Positions 24,848-33,607 of a DNA stretch of 36,835 nt are shown here, piece by piece. A program made the translations under genes and the position numbers. The notes under the pieces were generated by a model that saw only the letters and a list, made by a program, of their open reading frames with translations, ran no database searches and was not told the DNA's origin. The stretch is from JBDTYT01 sp040005555 (GTDB taxonomy: Bacteria; Actinomycetota; UBA4738; HRBIN12), in assembly GCA_040005555.1 (NCBI GenBank), contig JBDTYT010000007.1, forward strand, positions 1 through 36,835. Direction: 5' to 3'. The first letter of the stretch is position 1; the number at the start of each line of letters is the position of its first letter.

Positions 24848-24853
24848 AGATTA
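24848..24853 (-). promoter_or_regulatory. -10 box of leaderless AlaX-like message
   Basis: On the minus strand TAATCT (24853-24848) is followed by six bases and the ATG at 24841. Confidence 0.52.
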
Positions 24854-24888
24854 CCCGGGCCCGGTCTCGCGCATCCTTGCGCGTTGGG

Positions 24889-25416
24889 TCACGCGTCGCC
24901 CCCGAAGAGCTCCTCTCCGGCTCGGATCGGCACCGCCAGCCAGTTCTCGCCGGGGGGGATGGGGCAGCTCCAGTTCGGGTTGTACGCGCAATACGGGTTG
25001 TACGCGGCGTTGAAGTCGATCACCACATGTCCGTCCTCCCCTGGGCGGTCCACCTCGAGGTAGCGGCCGGCGCCGTACGTGTCCTTGCCGCTCGTGGCAT
25101 CGCGGAACGGCAGGAACAGCTCGTGCATGTCGGGTGAGGAATACAAGGTGACCTGCGTGGGCTGTCCGTCGACCTCGAATCGGACGACGCCTGCTCGATG
25201 GTACGTCTGTTCGCCACCGGTGCTGGTCTGCATGACGATGGGCTCGCTCAGATCCACGCCATCTGTCTCGAGCGCGCCCTCGATCTCGAGCTCGGGCGTC
25301 TCCGGGAAGTACGACAACCCGGTGAACCTCGCGCGTTGCTCGTCGGTAAGCGGAGAGCGCGCGTCGTCACGGAAGAAGGCGTCCTTGTCCGCTCGGAAGT
25401 CGTCGAGGTCGCTCAC
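24889..25416 (-). CDS. DUF1684 domain protein
   Basis: A 175-residue protein recognised as DUF1684 from DDFRADKDAFFRDD near the start, the central GAGRYLEVDRP and the closing block DFNAAYNPYCAYNPNWSCPIPPGENWLAVPIRAGE. Its biochemical function is unknown. It has no signal peptide or helix. Start is GTG at 25416, 24 bases after the stop of an alpha/beta hydrolase gene on the same strand, without a clear ribosome site, so the two are probably co-transcribed. Confidence 0.82.
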   Translation of the reverse strand: MSDLDDFRADKDAFFRDDARSPLTDEQRARFTGLSYFPETPELEIEGALETDGVDLSEPIVMQTSTGGEQTYHRAGVVRFEVDGQPTQVTLYSSPDMHELFLPFRDATSGKDTYGAGRYLEVDRPGEDGHVVIDFNAAYNPYCAYNPNWSCPIPPGENWLAVPIRAGEELFGGDA

Positions 25417-25440
25417 GTGGCCGACAACCGATGATCCGGA

Positions 25441-26226
25441 TCAGCCATTCCCGAGGACGAACGAGATCACGCGCTGCATAAGGTGCGGGATGTCAAGGAG
25501 CAGCGCCTCCTGGCGCTCGTAGAGCAACAGCTCCGCGTTCGGCAGGAGATCGAGGAGGACGCGCCCCAGCTCGGCCGGGTGCACCTCGTCGCCCTCGATG
25601 CAGATCAGCAGCACGGGGTTCGTGACCTGGCGCAGGAGGGCTCGATCGGGGACCGGGAAGTCCTGCACCACGCCGCGGATCGCACGGGCGAGACCGTCGG
25701 GGTCGTCGTGCGACCAGAGCATCTGCTCGACCTCGAAACGCCAGGGTGTCTGCAGGAACTCGGCGACACGCGCGGGATCGCCGAGCACGGTCTGCAACGC
25801 TTCCTCGGGAGTCTTGCCGGCGAGGTCGTCCGCCATCTGTTCATACCGCTCGCGGAACGCGAACGGCAGGTCGAGTCCCGCCGGTAGGAGCCAGATCGTG
25901 CGCTCGAAGCGGTCCGGCTGCCGCGAGAGCAGGTTGGCGATGGCTCCGGCCCCGAGCGAGGTGCCCACCGCGACCGTCGCACCGTACGCGGAGGCAACCG
26001 CGTCCAGATCGCCGGCGAAGTTCACGAACCCGAATCCGGTCCCGGGCGCGGTCGACCTGCCGTGACCGCGGAAGTCGAAGCGCACCTTCGTCCCCGGGAC
26101 GAGCGGCGTGAAGGCGGCCAGCTCGTTCCGGTTGTTCGTGAGCCCGTGCGCGAGGACGGTGACCGGCTGGCCTTCGCCTTCCACCTCGACGAACAAGGAG
26201 GCGTCTTCCGTCTCAACCACAGGCAT
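25441..26226 (-). CDS. Alpha/beta hydrolase
   Basis: A 261-residue alpha/beta-hydrolase of the compact soluble type. VLAHGLTNNR (24-33) is the oxyanion region, FDFRGHGRS (50-58) precedes the helix, the nucleophile is Ser90 in GTSLGAG, the acid lies in CIEGDEVHPAEL and the base is probably the His of DIPHLMQ. Start ATG at 26226 has GAGGA upstream. It precedes the DUF1684 gene and follows the DinB-like gene by 23 bases, so it may be the tail of the large minus-strand operon from the phosphatase cluster. Substrate unknown. Confidence 0.85.
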   Translation of the reverse strand: MPVVETEDASLFVEVEGEGQPVTVLAHGLTNNRNELAAFTPLVPGTKVRFDFRGHGRSTAPGTGFGFVNFAGDLDAVASAYGATVAVGTSLGAGAIANLLSRQPDRFERTIWLLPAGLDLPFAFRERYEQMADDLAGKTPEEALQTVLGDPARVAEFLQTPWRFEVEQMLWSHDDPDGLARAIRGVVQDFPVPDRALLRQVTNPVLLICIEGDEVHPAELGRVLLDLLPNAELLLYERQEALLLDIPHLMQRVISFVLGNG

Positions 26227-26249
26227 GGGATCCTCGGAGATAGATACGG

Positions 26250-26780
26250 CTACTGCAGGGCGTCGAGCGCGCGGCGGATCTGACCGAGGTGGAAGCGGTC
26301 GTGACCGGCGAGGAGACGGAACGTCAGATCGAAGCTCTCGGGCCCTCGCTCGGCGTGGTGCCCGACGCGGGCTCGCTCGGCCTCCGTGCTGCGAGCCCAG
26401 ATCGCCAGGTTGGCCGCGCGCATCGCCTCGAAGGTCCGCAGGAGCTGCTCGGGATCATCCTCGTTGTGGCGCAGGCGCTCGACCCACAGGTCCTGGTCGT
26501 ACCCGATGAGCGGCGGCTCGTCGTGCGCGACGATCCATCGGAGCCGGCCCGAGACGACGAGCTCCGCGTCCGCGATGTGCCCGGCGCACTCGAGCACCGA
26601 CCACTCCTCGGGCTCGGGCCGCTCGCGCAGCCGATCGCCGGCCTCGGCGAGCGCTCCTTCGAGCGCGGCCGGGGTGGCGGCTTGGACCTCGGCGGGATCG
26701 TCGTCGCCGAGGAGGCCGAGCAGATGCTGCTGGTACGCGGCGGCCTCGGTGACCGGGTCGGGAGACGTCGGCCGCTGCAT
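26250..26780 (-). CDS. DinB-like four-helix protein
   Basis: A 176-residue protein of the DinB/YfiT-like superfamily. EPEEWSVLECAGHIADAELVVSGRLRWI provides the first metal His and AGHDRFHLGQIRRALDAL the later pair, matching the three-His metal site of the fold. Start ATG at 26780 shares its A with the TGA of the giant membrane protein gene (TGATG), so translation is coupled. Superfamily members include thiol-S-transferases and damage-inducible proteins; nothing here decides the activity. Confidence 0.8.
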   Translation of the reverse strand: MQRPTSPDPVTEAAAYQQHLLGLLGDDDPAEVQAATPAALEGALAEAGDRLRERPEPEEWSVLECAGHIADAELVVSGRLRWIVAHDEPPLIGYDQDLWVERLRHNEDDPEQLLRTFEAMRAANLAIWARSTEAERARVGHHAERGPESFDLTFRLLAGHDRFHLGQIRRALDALQ

Positions 26781-29700
26781 CAGCTCGACACCCCCACGAT
26801 GTCGTCCTGCGGCGCGAGCTGGTCGCGGATCCGGCGGGCCCACGCGGCGATGAGCCCCGTGAGCAAGAGGAAGACCGCCCCCGATGCCATCAAGATCACG
26901 CGAGTGCGACCAGCGTCGCCCTCCACCCAGATGAACGACAGGATGAGCGCCGGCACGATGAACCCGAGGTTGTACGCGATGTCGAACAACGCGAAGGCCC
27001 GGCCTCGGAAATCGTCGGGCATCGATTGCTGGACGATCGTGTCCGCCGAGATCTTCCCGAGGAAGAACGCGAAGAACCCGACGAACAGCAGCGCGGCGAA
27101 GCCCGCCAGCGAGACGAGCGAACCGAAGATCAGCGATCCGGCCCCGAGCAACGCCATCGAGCCGAGGAGCAGGCGGATCGGCAGCACACGATCCTTCCAC
27201 TTCTGCGCCAAGACGAGACCGAGCGCTCCTCCGATGAGGCCCCCTCCGCCGGACAGGCCCAGAGCCACCGAGCTGGCGTCCCCGCCCTGCACGAGGTTCT
27301 TCGCGTACAGGGCGAAGGTGAAGAGCCCGAAGCCCCAGAACTGGTAGCGCAGCATCTGGAAGGACGAGAGGCCCAGAGCCGCGGGCGGGCGTGACGCGAG
27401 CTCGCGCAGGCCCGCGCGGATGTTGTGCAGCACCCGAGAGGCCTCCCTGGCGAAGCTCGTTTCGTGCGGATGGGCCTCGATGTGTCGCATGCGTTTCGCG
27501 ACGGCGGCCGCCACGAGGAGCACGGCCGCCCCTGCGACGACCACGAGCCACGCGGGCAGCGCCGCCGCGAGGCCGAGCGCGAACCCGATCCCGACGACCT
27601 GGAACAGAGCGCCACCGGCTTGCGACAAGCCGTTCCCTTGCAGCAGGTCCTTGCCCGACAACACGTCGGGGATCGCGGCCGACTTCACGGCGAGCGCGAC
27701 ACGCACGCACGCCTGGGCTGCGAGCAAACCCACGATGAGCGCGATCGTGGCGCCCACGTTGCCCTCGGTGGTCTGCGTTCCGAGCGGCAGCATGACGCCC
27801 AACGCGACGATGGCGACGATCGCGGCGGTCACGATGTTCGTCCACCGCACGACCTTGCGCCGATGGAACCGGTCGATGAACACGCCGATGAACGGCGAGA
27901 AGAGCGTGTACGGCACGTAGAGGGCCAACACAACTTTGAGGAGGTAGTCGGCCGAGGGGACCGTCGAGACGTCGAACCCCTTCTCTCCGCCGAACGCGAT
28001 CGACTTCCCGATCGCTCCCTGCACGACACCTTGTCCGGCCTGCGCCAGGAACTGCACTCCCATCAACACCGAGTAGTCCTCGTTCGAGAACACGGAGAAC
28101 ATCTTGTTGAAGAAGTTCCCGAAGCTCGCGAGCTTCGTTTGCACGCTCGCCCGGCCGATCGCGAGCCCGCCGGCCATCGCCGTCGCGAGGCCGAGCGTGA
28201 TCCAGGCGCTCGCGGTGCTGAACGGCGACCTGGTGACCGCGATGACGAGGACCCCTGCGATCACGATGAGCGCGAACGACAGCGCCGGGATCAGCGCGAC
28301 GCGGATCCACAGATCCTTCTCGAGATCGAACCACTTCGAAGCGATGAGCCCCGGGAGCACGATCAACAGCGCGAGACCGAAGAGCACCCGCAGCGTGTGG
28401 CCGAAGTTCCCGAGCACGCCCGGATGGTCGGCGTACAGGGACGCGGTCTCTTGCTCGGCCCGCTTGGCGGCGTCGAGCACCTGAGCGGAGGGCGTCGCGA
28501 AGTTCGGGCCGGTGACGACGGCGAGATCGTCGTTGATCTTGATGAGGTTCGGGGCGGCGGGCGCCTGGTCCAGGAGCGCCGTGTTCGTCGTGTTGCCGTT
28601 GAACTGGCGCAGCAAGAAGACGACCGGCGGTTGAGGATACTCGCCCTCGACGGTTTGGAGCTCGTGGAAGAAACCCCGTGCCATCTTGTTGTACGTGGGA
28701 TCCGTGAGCTGCGTGGGACGGTCGGCGAGCAGGTCCTTCACGTCGCCGAAGTACGTGGCGCTCCGCTTCACCGCGTCGCCGGGCAGACCGGTACGTGAGA
28801 CGTTCGTGAACGTCTTCGCCCACCCGTACGCTTGATACGAGTCGCCGAAGTTCACGACGAAGACGATCGGACGGCCCGGCTCCGCGTCGGTGATCGACGC
28901 GGCGGCCGCAAGGGCGGTTCGGGTGGGCTGATCGATCCACTGGTTGCCCGGGTCGGCCCACTGGGCTGCGTCGCGACCGTTCACCCAGACGTACCCGAGC
29001 GACGCCACGATCACCATCGTGCCAAGGATGCCGGCGACCCTCGCGGTCCCGCCCCGGCGCAGCAGCCAGCGGATCGCCACCCACGCTCCGAGCCCGACGA
29101 GCGGGAACAACGCGGCGGTGGCGTTCATGAACCGGTAGTACGGGTAGGCCTTCCCGGCGATCCACCCGAGCGTGCCGAGCAGCGGGATGAGCCAGATCGC
29201 CGAGATCGAGCCGAAGTCGCTCGCCGGTCGCTTGTCGGTTCGCGCTCGCCAGATCACCCACACGATCGCGAGCAGGATGAGCGGCACGGTGATGAGCGGC
29301 TGGAGCGAATCCACCCAGCCCCACAGGCGCTTCTCGAACACCGCCTGGGTGTACGGCGGGGGAAGCGCGGCGTCGGCGAGCGACCCTTTCACGCCCCAGG
29401 GACCGACGAGCCACGTGGCGAGCCCGAGGATCATGCCGGAGCCGATCGAGAGCAGGTAGTGCCCGTCGCGCTTGAGCGCCGAGCCGAACGAGAACCCGCT
29501 GGTGAAGACGTGCACGACGAACAGCGCCGTCAGCGAGGCACCGAAGATGACGCACGTGGTGGGATGCGTGTAGGCCGCGGCGATCCCGAGCATGAACAAC
29601 GCGGACCGGGCTCCCCACGACGTCTTCGACGGCGGGATGAACGCGAGCGTCGCGGACAAGATGTACAAGATCGTGATGTTGTCGAGATACCCGACGTAGG

Positions 29701-30166
29701 GCGTGGTCATGAACAGCGCGGCCGTGGACAACAACACGAGCAGGAACAGCAGCCGGTCCGTGTGCACCCGGTATGCGAAGGCGCCGAGCGCCAAACCGGT
29801 GAGGATCGGCACGCCGATCATCATGAACGCGCTGAACGTGTAGAGGTCGATGCCTGCGACCCGCACGAGCGTCGCTCCGAACAGCGGCACGGAGACCCGG
29901 TAGCCACCCGAGAACATCGAGAACGGACCCCATTCGCGTGCGATGAGGCCGGGGTTGTCGTGCATGAGGAGGTTCGCACGCCACGTGTACCAGGCCGGGT
30001 CGCGCGTGGGAGCACTGATCGAGGGATCGTTCAGGAACGTCCAGCCGAACGCGACGAGGAGGGCGATGATCGCGAGCGCGAGGACGATCCAGCTCCCGAG
30101 CGGCCCCTCGCCAGAGTCGAGCACCTTTACCGGTTCCTGGGTCCGGGCATCCTTCGTGAGCGCCAT
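26780..30166 (-). CDS. Giant membrane protein: GT-C-like half fused to an MFS transporter half
   Basis: An 1128-residue membrane protein. The first half (about 20-400) has many helices and, after the first, an acidic periplasmic loop SAPTRDPAWYTWRANLL like the catalytic loop of GT-C glycosyltransferases. A soluble outer domain follows (about 410-580, near VNFGDSYQAYGWAKTF), then further helices (about 600-680). The second half (about 690-1110) is a complete MFS-like bundle: EDYSVLMGVQFLAQAGQGVVQG, FIGVFIDRFHRRKVVRW, SGKDLLQGNGLSQAGG, QSMPDDFRGRAFALFDI. Start ATG at 30166 has GGAGGA about 9-14 bases upstream. It lies 37 bases after the first phosphatase-like lipoprotein gene and is coupled to the DinB-like gene. 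The GT-C assignment is tentative; the MFS part is clear. Confidence 0.85.
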   Translation of the reverse strand: MALTKDARTQEPVKVLDSGEGPLGSWIVLALAIIALLVAFGWTFLNDPSISAPTRDPAWYTWRANLLMHDNPGLIAREWGPFSMFSGGYRVSVPLFGATLVRVAGIDLYTFSAFMMIGVPILTGLALGAFAYRVHTDRLLFLLVLLSTAALFMTTPYVGYLDNITILYILSATLAFIPPSKTSWGARSALFMLGIAAAYTHPTTCVIFGASLTALFVVHVFTSGFSFGSALKRDGHYLLSIGSGMILGLATWLVGPWGVKGSLADAALPPPYTQAVFEKRLWGWVDSLQPLITVPLILLAIVWVIWRARTDKRPASDFGSISAIWLIPLLGTLGWIAGKAYPYYRFMNATAALFPLVGLGAWVAIRWLLRRGGTARVAGILGTMVIVASLGYVWVNGRDAAQWADPGNQWIDQPTRTALAAAASITDAEPGRPIVFVVNFGDSYQAYGWAKTFTNVSRTGLPGDAVKRSATYFGDVKDLLADRPTQLTDPTYNKMARGFFHELQTVEGEYPQPPVVFLLRQFNGNTTNTALLDQAPAAPNLIKINDDLAVVTGPNFATPSAQVLDAAKRAEQETASLYADHPGVLGNFGHTLRVLFGLALLIVLPGLIASKWFDLEKDLWIRVALIPALSFALIVIAGVLVIAVTRSPFSTASAWITLGLATAMAGGLAIGRASVQTKLASFGNFFNKMFSVFSNEDYSVLMGVQFLAQAGQGVVQGAIGKSIAFGGEKGFDVSTVPSADYLLKVVLALYVPYTLFSPFIGVFIDRFHRRKVVRWTNIVTAAIVAIVALGVMLPLGTQTTEGNVGATIALIVGLLAAQACVRVALAVKSAAIPDVLSGKDLLQGNGLSQAGGALFQVVGIGFALGLAAALPAWLVVVAGAAVLLVAAAVAKRMRHIEAHPHETSFAREASRVLHNIRAGLRELASRPPAALGLSSFQMLRYQFWGFGLFTFALYAKNLVQGGDASSVALGLSGGGGLIGGALGLVLAQKWKDRVLPIRLLLGSMALLGAGSLIFGSLVSLAGFAALLFVGFFAFFLGKISADTIVQQSMPDDFRGRAFALFDIAYNLGFIVPALILSFIWVEGDAGRTRVILMASGAVFLLLTGLIAAWARRIRDQLAPQDDIVGVSS

Positions 30167-30203
30167 CCCCCCGGGTCCTCCCCTTCGTGCTCGGCCGATC
30201 GGC

Positions 30204-31916
30204 TCAGGTGCCCGCGCGCGCCTCGGGCAGGCACGGGAGCTTGGACAGGATAGACGACGGAAGTGCTGCATCGAAGACCAGATCGTGTTCGTGACCGGGC
30301 TCGGGCAGGTTCTGGTTCTTATACGTCTGTTGCTGCGTGAGCCCCATGATGAATTGGGACACTTGCGTGAGCGTGAAGCCGTTGTCGGCGAGCTCGGCGT
30401 CGTTCAACCAGATCTCCGTGGGACGCACGCGCTCGATCAAAGGCACGCCGTCGCCGTCGGCATCGAACGTGGCTCGGATCGATGAGTCGATCTTGTTGAT
30501 GTCGATCATGAACGCGCCCGAGACCGCGGGATCGAGCTGCGTGCCGTGGTCGGCCGTGACGGCCATCACCCAGTTGCCCTTCCCGACGTTCTGGTTGAGG
30601 AAGTCGACGAGCTCGTGGAGGGCCGCATCCTGGTAGCGAACGGCGTCGGACATCTCGATGCCGTTCGCGCTGAACAAGTGCCCGATCGTGTCGATCGCCT
30701 TGTAGTTCAGGTCCAGCAGGTCGGGCACATCGTCGGCGCCGAAGCCCTCGGTCGAGATCACCTTCTCGATGAGCGCGGTTTGGAACGGCGTTCGGGCAGG
30801 CGTGTCGAACCCGTTCGACAGTTGCGCGATGTCGTTCTGGCGCCACTTGCCATCGAGCGCACCGTCGGCTCGGTCGAGCGCGTCCACGTACTTCGTGATG
30901 GGCGGCAGGTCGTTCACGTACGAGGGCAACGAGTAGAACGGGGCCATGTCCGACGTGAGGTTCCAGGTCGTGCTCTCGGCGCCGGCGGTCGCGGCAAAGG
31001 CCTTCTCGCGCGTGATCGCGAGGTCCGCGTCGCCGCCACCCCACCCGGTGCCGTGGCTCATCATCATGATGTGCGCCGACAGGGTCGCGATGCCTCCGAC
31101 GAGCGGTAGGTTGCCCATCGCGCGGTCGTACACGTCGGCGAGCGTCGGCTCGATCATGAACTGCGGGCCGTTCTCGTTCGGCTTCTGGATCCGCCCGTTC
31201 AGCCGGAGATACTCGTCCACCATGCCGTTGTGCATCGGGAAGGCGCCGGTTCCTATCTCGGCGTGTCCGGTCGGAGTGTTCGAGGGCGACGAGCCGACCG
31301 TGACGTGGTCGAACCACGCGCCCTTGGCCATCAGCGACTTCAGGTACGGCCAATCGTTCTTCCACGTGTTCAGCACGTCGAGGCCGCCCGAGTCCCAGAT
31401 GAGCGTCACGAGCAGCTTGGGGTCGGGCCGATCGGCGGCCGGCAGCAGCGCCTGCGTCTGCGCTTGGCCGTCGGGCGCGGGGAAGTCGAAATGCAGCAAC
31501 GCCCCCTCGGTGGGCGCGAGGTCCGCGAGCGTGATCGCCTTGTCGTACACCCCCGGCTTCACGTAGCCCGGTCCGTACAGCAGCAACGGGACCTGCTGCG
31601 TGTAGTCGAAGGGGGTGGCATGCGTGAGTCCGCCGTTCACGAAGTTCGGGAACTTCGGGATGATCTGGATGTCGCCGCTGCGATCCAGGCGCGTGCCGTG
31701 CCACGTGCGGAGCAGCACCTCGTGCGGCGTCTGGGCGCAGACGGTGCGCGCCAGCGCTTTCGCGGTGACAGCCGGGGGCGGCGATGAGCTCGAGCCGGTG
31801 GGTCCGCCCGAGACCCCCGACGACCCGCTCGCTCCACCGCCGCCGGAGCCTGGGCAGGCGACCGCGACCATCACGAACGCGAGGAGCAGGGCCGAGCCGG
31901 TGAGCCGTCGGCTCAC
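30204..31916 (-). CDS. Permuted alkaline phosphatase-superfamily lipoprotein, paralog 1
   Basis: A 570-residue exported lipoprotein (signal ALLLAFVMVAVAC, Cys21) of the alkaline phosphatase/nucleotide pyrophosphatase superfamily. The module that ends canonical PafA-like enzymes comes first: RSGDIQIIPK, then GGLTHATPFDYTQQVPLLLYGPG with the metal His99, then ITLADLAPTEGALL. The canonical N-terminus follows: LLVTLIWDSGG with metal Asp175, nucleophile Thr214 in SNTPTGHAEIGTG, then NYKAIDTIGH and TADHG. All catalytic ligands appear present. Start is GTG at 31916, overlapping the stop of paralog 2 (GTGA). It would hydrolyse phosphate mono- or diesters outside the membrane. Confidence 0.87.
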   Translation of the reverse strand: MSRRLTGSALLLAFVMVAVACPGSGGGGASGSSGVSGGPTGSSSSPPPAVTAKALARTVCAQTPHEVLLRTWHGTRLDRSGDIQIIPKFPNFVNGGLTHATPFDYTQQVPLLLYGPGYVKPGVYDKAITLADLAPTEGALLHFDFPAPDGQAQTQALLPAADRPDPKLLVTLIWDSGGLDVLNTWKNDWPYLKSLMAKGAWFDHVTVGSSPSNTPTGHAEIGTGAFPMHNGMVDEYLRLNGRIQKPNENGPQFMIEPTLADVYDRAMGNLPLVGGIATLSAHIMMMSHGTGWGGGDADLAITREKAFAATAGAESTTWNLTSDMAPFYSLPSYVNDLPPITKYVDALDRADGALDGKWRQNDIAQLSNGFDTPARTPFQTALIEKVISTEGFGADDVPDLLDLNYKAIDTIGHLFSANGIEMSDAVRYQDAALHELVDFLNQNVGKGNWVMAVTADHGTQLDPAVSGAFMIDINKIDSSIRATFDADGDGVPLIERVRPTEIWLNDAELADNGFTLTQVSQFIMGLTQQQTYKNQNLPEPGHEHDLVFDAALPSSILSKLPCLPEARAGT

Positions 31917-33607
31917 CCCTGCGCCCCGGGCAGGCACTTCAGGTCGGACAGGATCGAGGTGGGGAACACGGCGGCGAACACCTTGTCGGCGCGATCGGCC
32001 TCGGGGACGAGGTTGGGGTTCGAGGCACCCTGCGCCTTCGTGTAGTCGAGCACGAACTGCGAGATCTCGGCGAGCGTGAAACCGTTCGCCCTCATCGAGT
32101 CCTCGTTCACGTAGATCATGCTCGTCCGGACCGCCTTCACGACCGGCGTGCCGGTGTCCGAGGGGAACGCCCGCGCGAGGTCGCCCTCGAGCTGGCCCGG
32201 CGTCACCTGGAACGCCCCCGACACCCTCGGGTCGAACTGCGCCCCGTGGTCGGCCGTCATGACCATCGCCCATCGGCCCTCGCCGACCTCGCGGTCGAGG
32301 GCTTGGACGAGCTCTTTGAGACCGGCGTCCTGGGCCCGCAAGGTGTCGCGCATCTCAGGGCTGTTCACGGAGTACAGGTGCGAGATGTGATCGATGATCT
32401 TGTAGTTGATGAAGAGCAGGTCGGGGACGTTGTCCCGGCCGAACCCCTCGCGCTGGATGACCTCCTCGACCATCCGCGTCTGGTACGGGACACGGGCCGG
32501 GGTGGCCCAGCCTCCCTCGAGCTGCGCGATCGAGTCCTGACCCCAGTTCCCGTCGACCTTGCCGTCGGCGCGGTCGAGCGCTGGCGTGTACGCGCTGAGG
32601 TCCGGAAGATCGTTCACGTAACTCGGGAACGTGAAGAAGTCGGCGTTCTTGCCCTGGAGGTTCCACGTGGTGCCCTCGGCGCCCTCGTTCCCGCCTCCCG
32701 TCGCGACGGGAGTGCGGAGCACGGCGATGTCCTTGTCGCCGCCACCCCACATGGCTCCATGACCCATCATGTTGAGGTGCCAGGTGACGCTGGCCAGGTC
32801 GCCGACGATCGGGACGTTGCCCATAGCTCGGTCGTACAGGTCCGCGAGGGTGGGCTCCATCATCAGCGCCGGCCCGAGCGCACCCGCGCGGACGAGCTCG
32901 TCCCCCTGGCGGAACTCGGCGTCGACCTGTCCCGTTCGATCGGGATAGTCGCCGGTCCCGATCGTCGCGTGCGTCGCCGGGGTGATGGAGGGCGAGGAGC
33001 CGACGCTCGCGTTCTCGAACCAGACGCCCTTGGGGATGAGCGACCGAAGGTAGGGCCACTCCTTCGGCCATGTGTCGAGCACGCTCCGCCCGCCCGCGTC
33101 CCACACGAGCGTGACGATCAGCTTGGGGGGGCCGGCCGGTTCGGGGATCTCCGCGAGAGGTCGCCCGTCGGCCGGGTGGAAGCCATCGAAACGCAGGAGC
33201 TTGGCCTCCGTGGGCGCGATGGATGCGATCGTCACCGGCTGGTCGACCGACCCGGTCGCCGGGATGACGCCAGGGCCGTAGAAGAGCAGCGGCACGTCCT
33301 GGAGGTAATCCCACGGCCCCGAGTGCGGGAAGTTCGAGCCAACGAAGTTCGGCTCCTGCGGCACGATGATGATCTGTCCGCTGCGACTCGGATACGTGCC
33401 ACGGTCGATGCGCAGGAGCTGCTCGGGCGGCAGCGAGCAAGCTGCCTTCGCGAGCGCCCCCGGCACCGGCTTCGTGACGGGCCCGCCGCTCGCGCCGTTC
33501 GGGCCGCCGGTGCCCTGATCCGAAGGCGCAGGCTCCGACGTACACGCGGCAGCGACGAACGCCGCGGTGAACGAGAGCGCGACGATCGTGCGAGGGCCGC
33601 GCCTCAC
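31913..33607 (-). CDS. Permuted alkaline phosphatase-superfamily lipoprotein, paralog 2
   Basis: A 564-residue lipoprotein (FTAAFVAAAC, Cys22) with the same permuted layout as its neighbours: RSGQIIIVPQ, SNFPHSGPWDYLQDVPLLFYGPG with His95, VTIASIAPTEAKLL, then LIVTLVWDAGG with Asp170, nucleophile Thr209 in SITPATHATIGTG, NYKIIDHISH and TADHGAQFDPRVSG. The active site is therefore complete. Start is GTG at 33607, overlapping the stop of paralog 3 by four bases; longer frames have no signal peptide at their front. Paralogs 1-3 differ most in the N-terminal linker and the C-terminal 100 residues. Confidence 0.87.
   Translation of the reverse strand: MRRGPRTIVALSFTAAFVAAACTSEPAPSDQGTGGPNGASGGPVTKPVPGALAKAACSLPPEQLLRIDRGTYPSRSGQIIIVPQEPNFVGSNFPHSGPWDYLQDVPLLFYGPGVIPATGSVDQPVTIASIAPTEAKLLRFDGFHPADGRPLAEIPEPAGPPKLIVTLVWDAGGRSVLDTWPKEWPYLRSLIPKGVWFENASVGSSPSITPATHATIGTGDYPDRTGQVDAEFRQGDELVRAGALGPALMMEPTLADLYDRAMGNVPIVGDLASVTWHLNMMGHGAMWGGGDKDIAVLRTPVATGGGNEGAEGTTWNLQGKNADFFTFPSYVNDLPDLSAYTPALDRADGKVDGNWGQDSIAQLEGGWATPARVPYQTRMVEEVIQREGFGRDNVPDLLFINYKIIDHISHLYSVNSPEMRDTLRAQDAGLKELVQALDREVGEGRWAMVMTADHGAQFDPRVSGAFQVTPGQLEGDLARAFPSDTGTPVVKAVRTSMIYVNEDSMRANGFTLAEISQFVLDYTKAQGASNPNLVPEADRADKVFAAVFPTSILSDLKCLPGAQG

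Noticed and set aside
26250..29984. A 1244-codon minus-strand open frame covering the fusion-protein region
   Set aside because: Most of it is an Arg/His-rich shadow frame of the GC-rich fusion gene. Only its last 176 codons, after the ATG at 26780, are a real gene (DinB-like).
28832..30253. A 473-codon plus-strand open frame opposite the fusion gene
   Set aside because: It is an Arg/Glu/Asp/His-rich antisense shadow with no recognisable domain.
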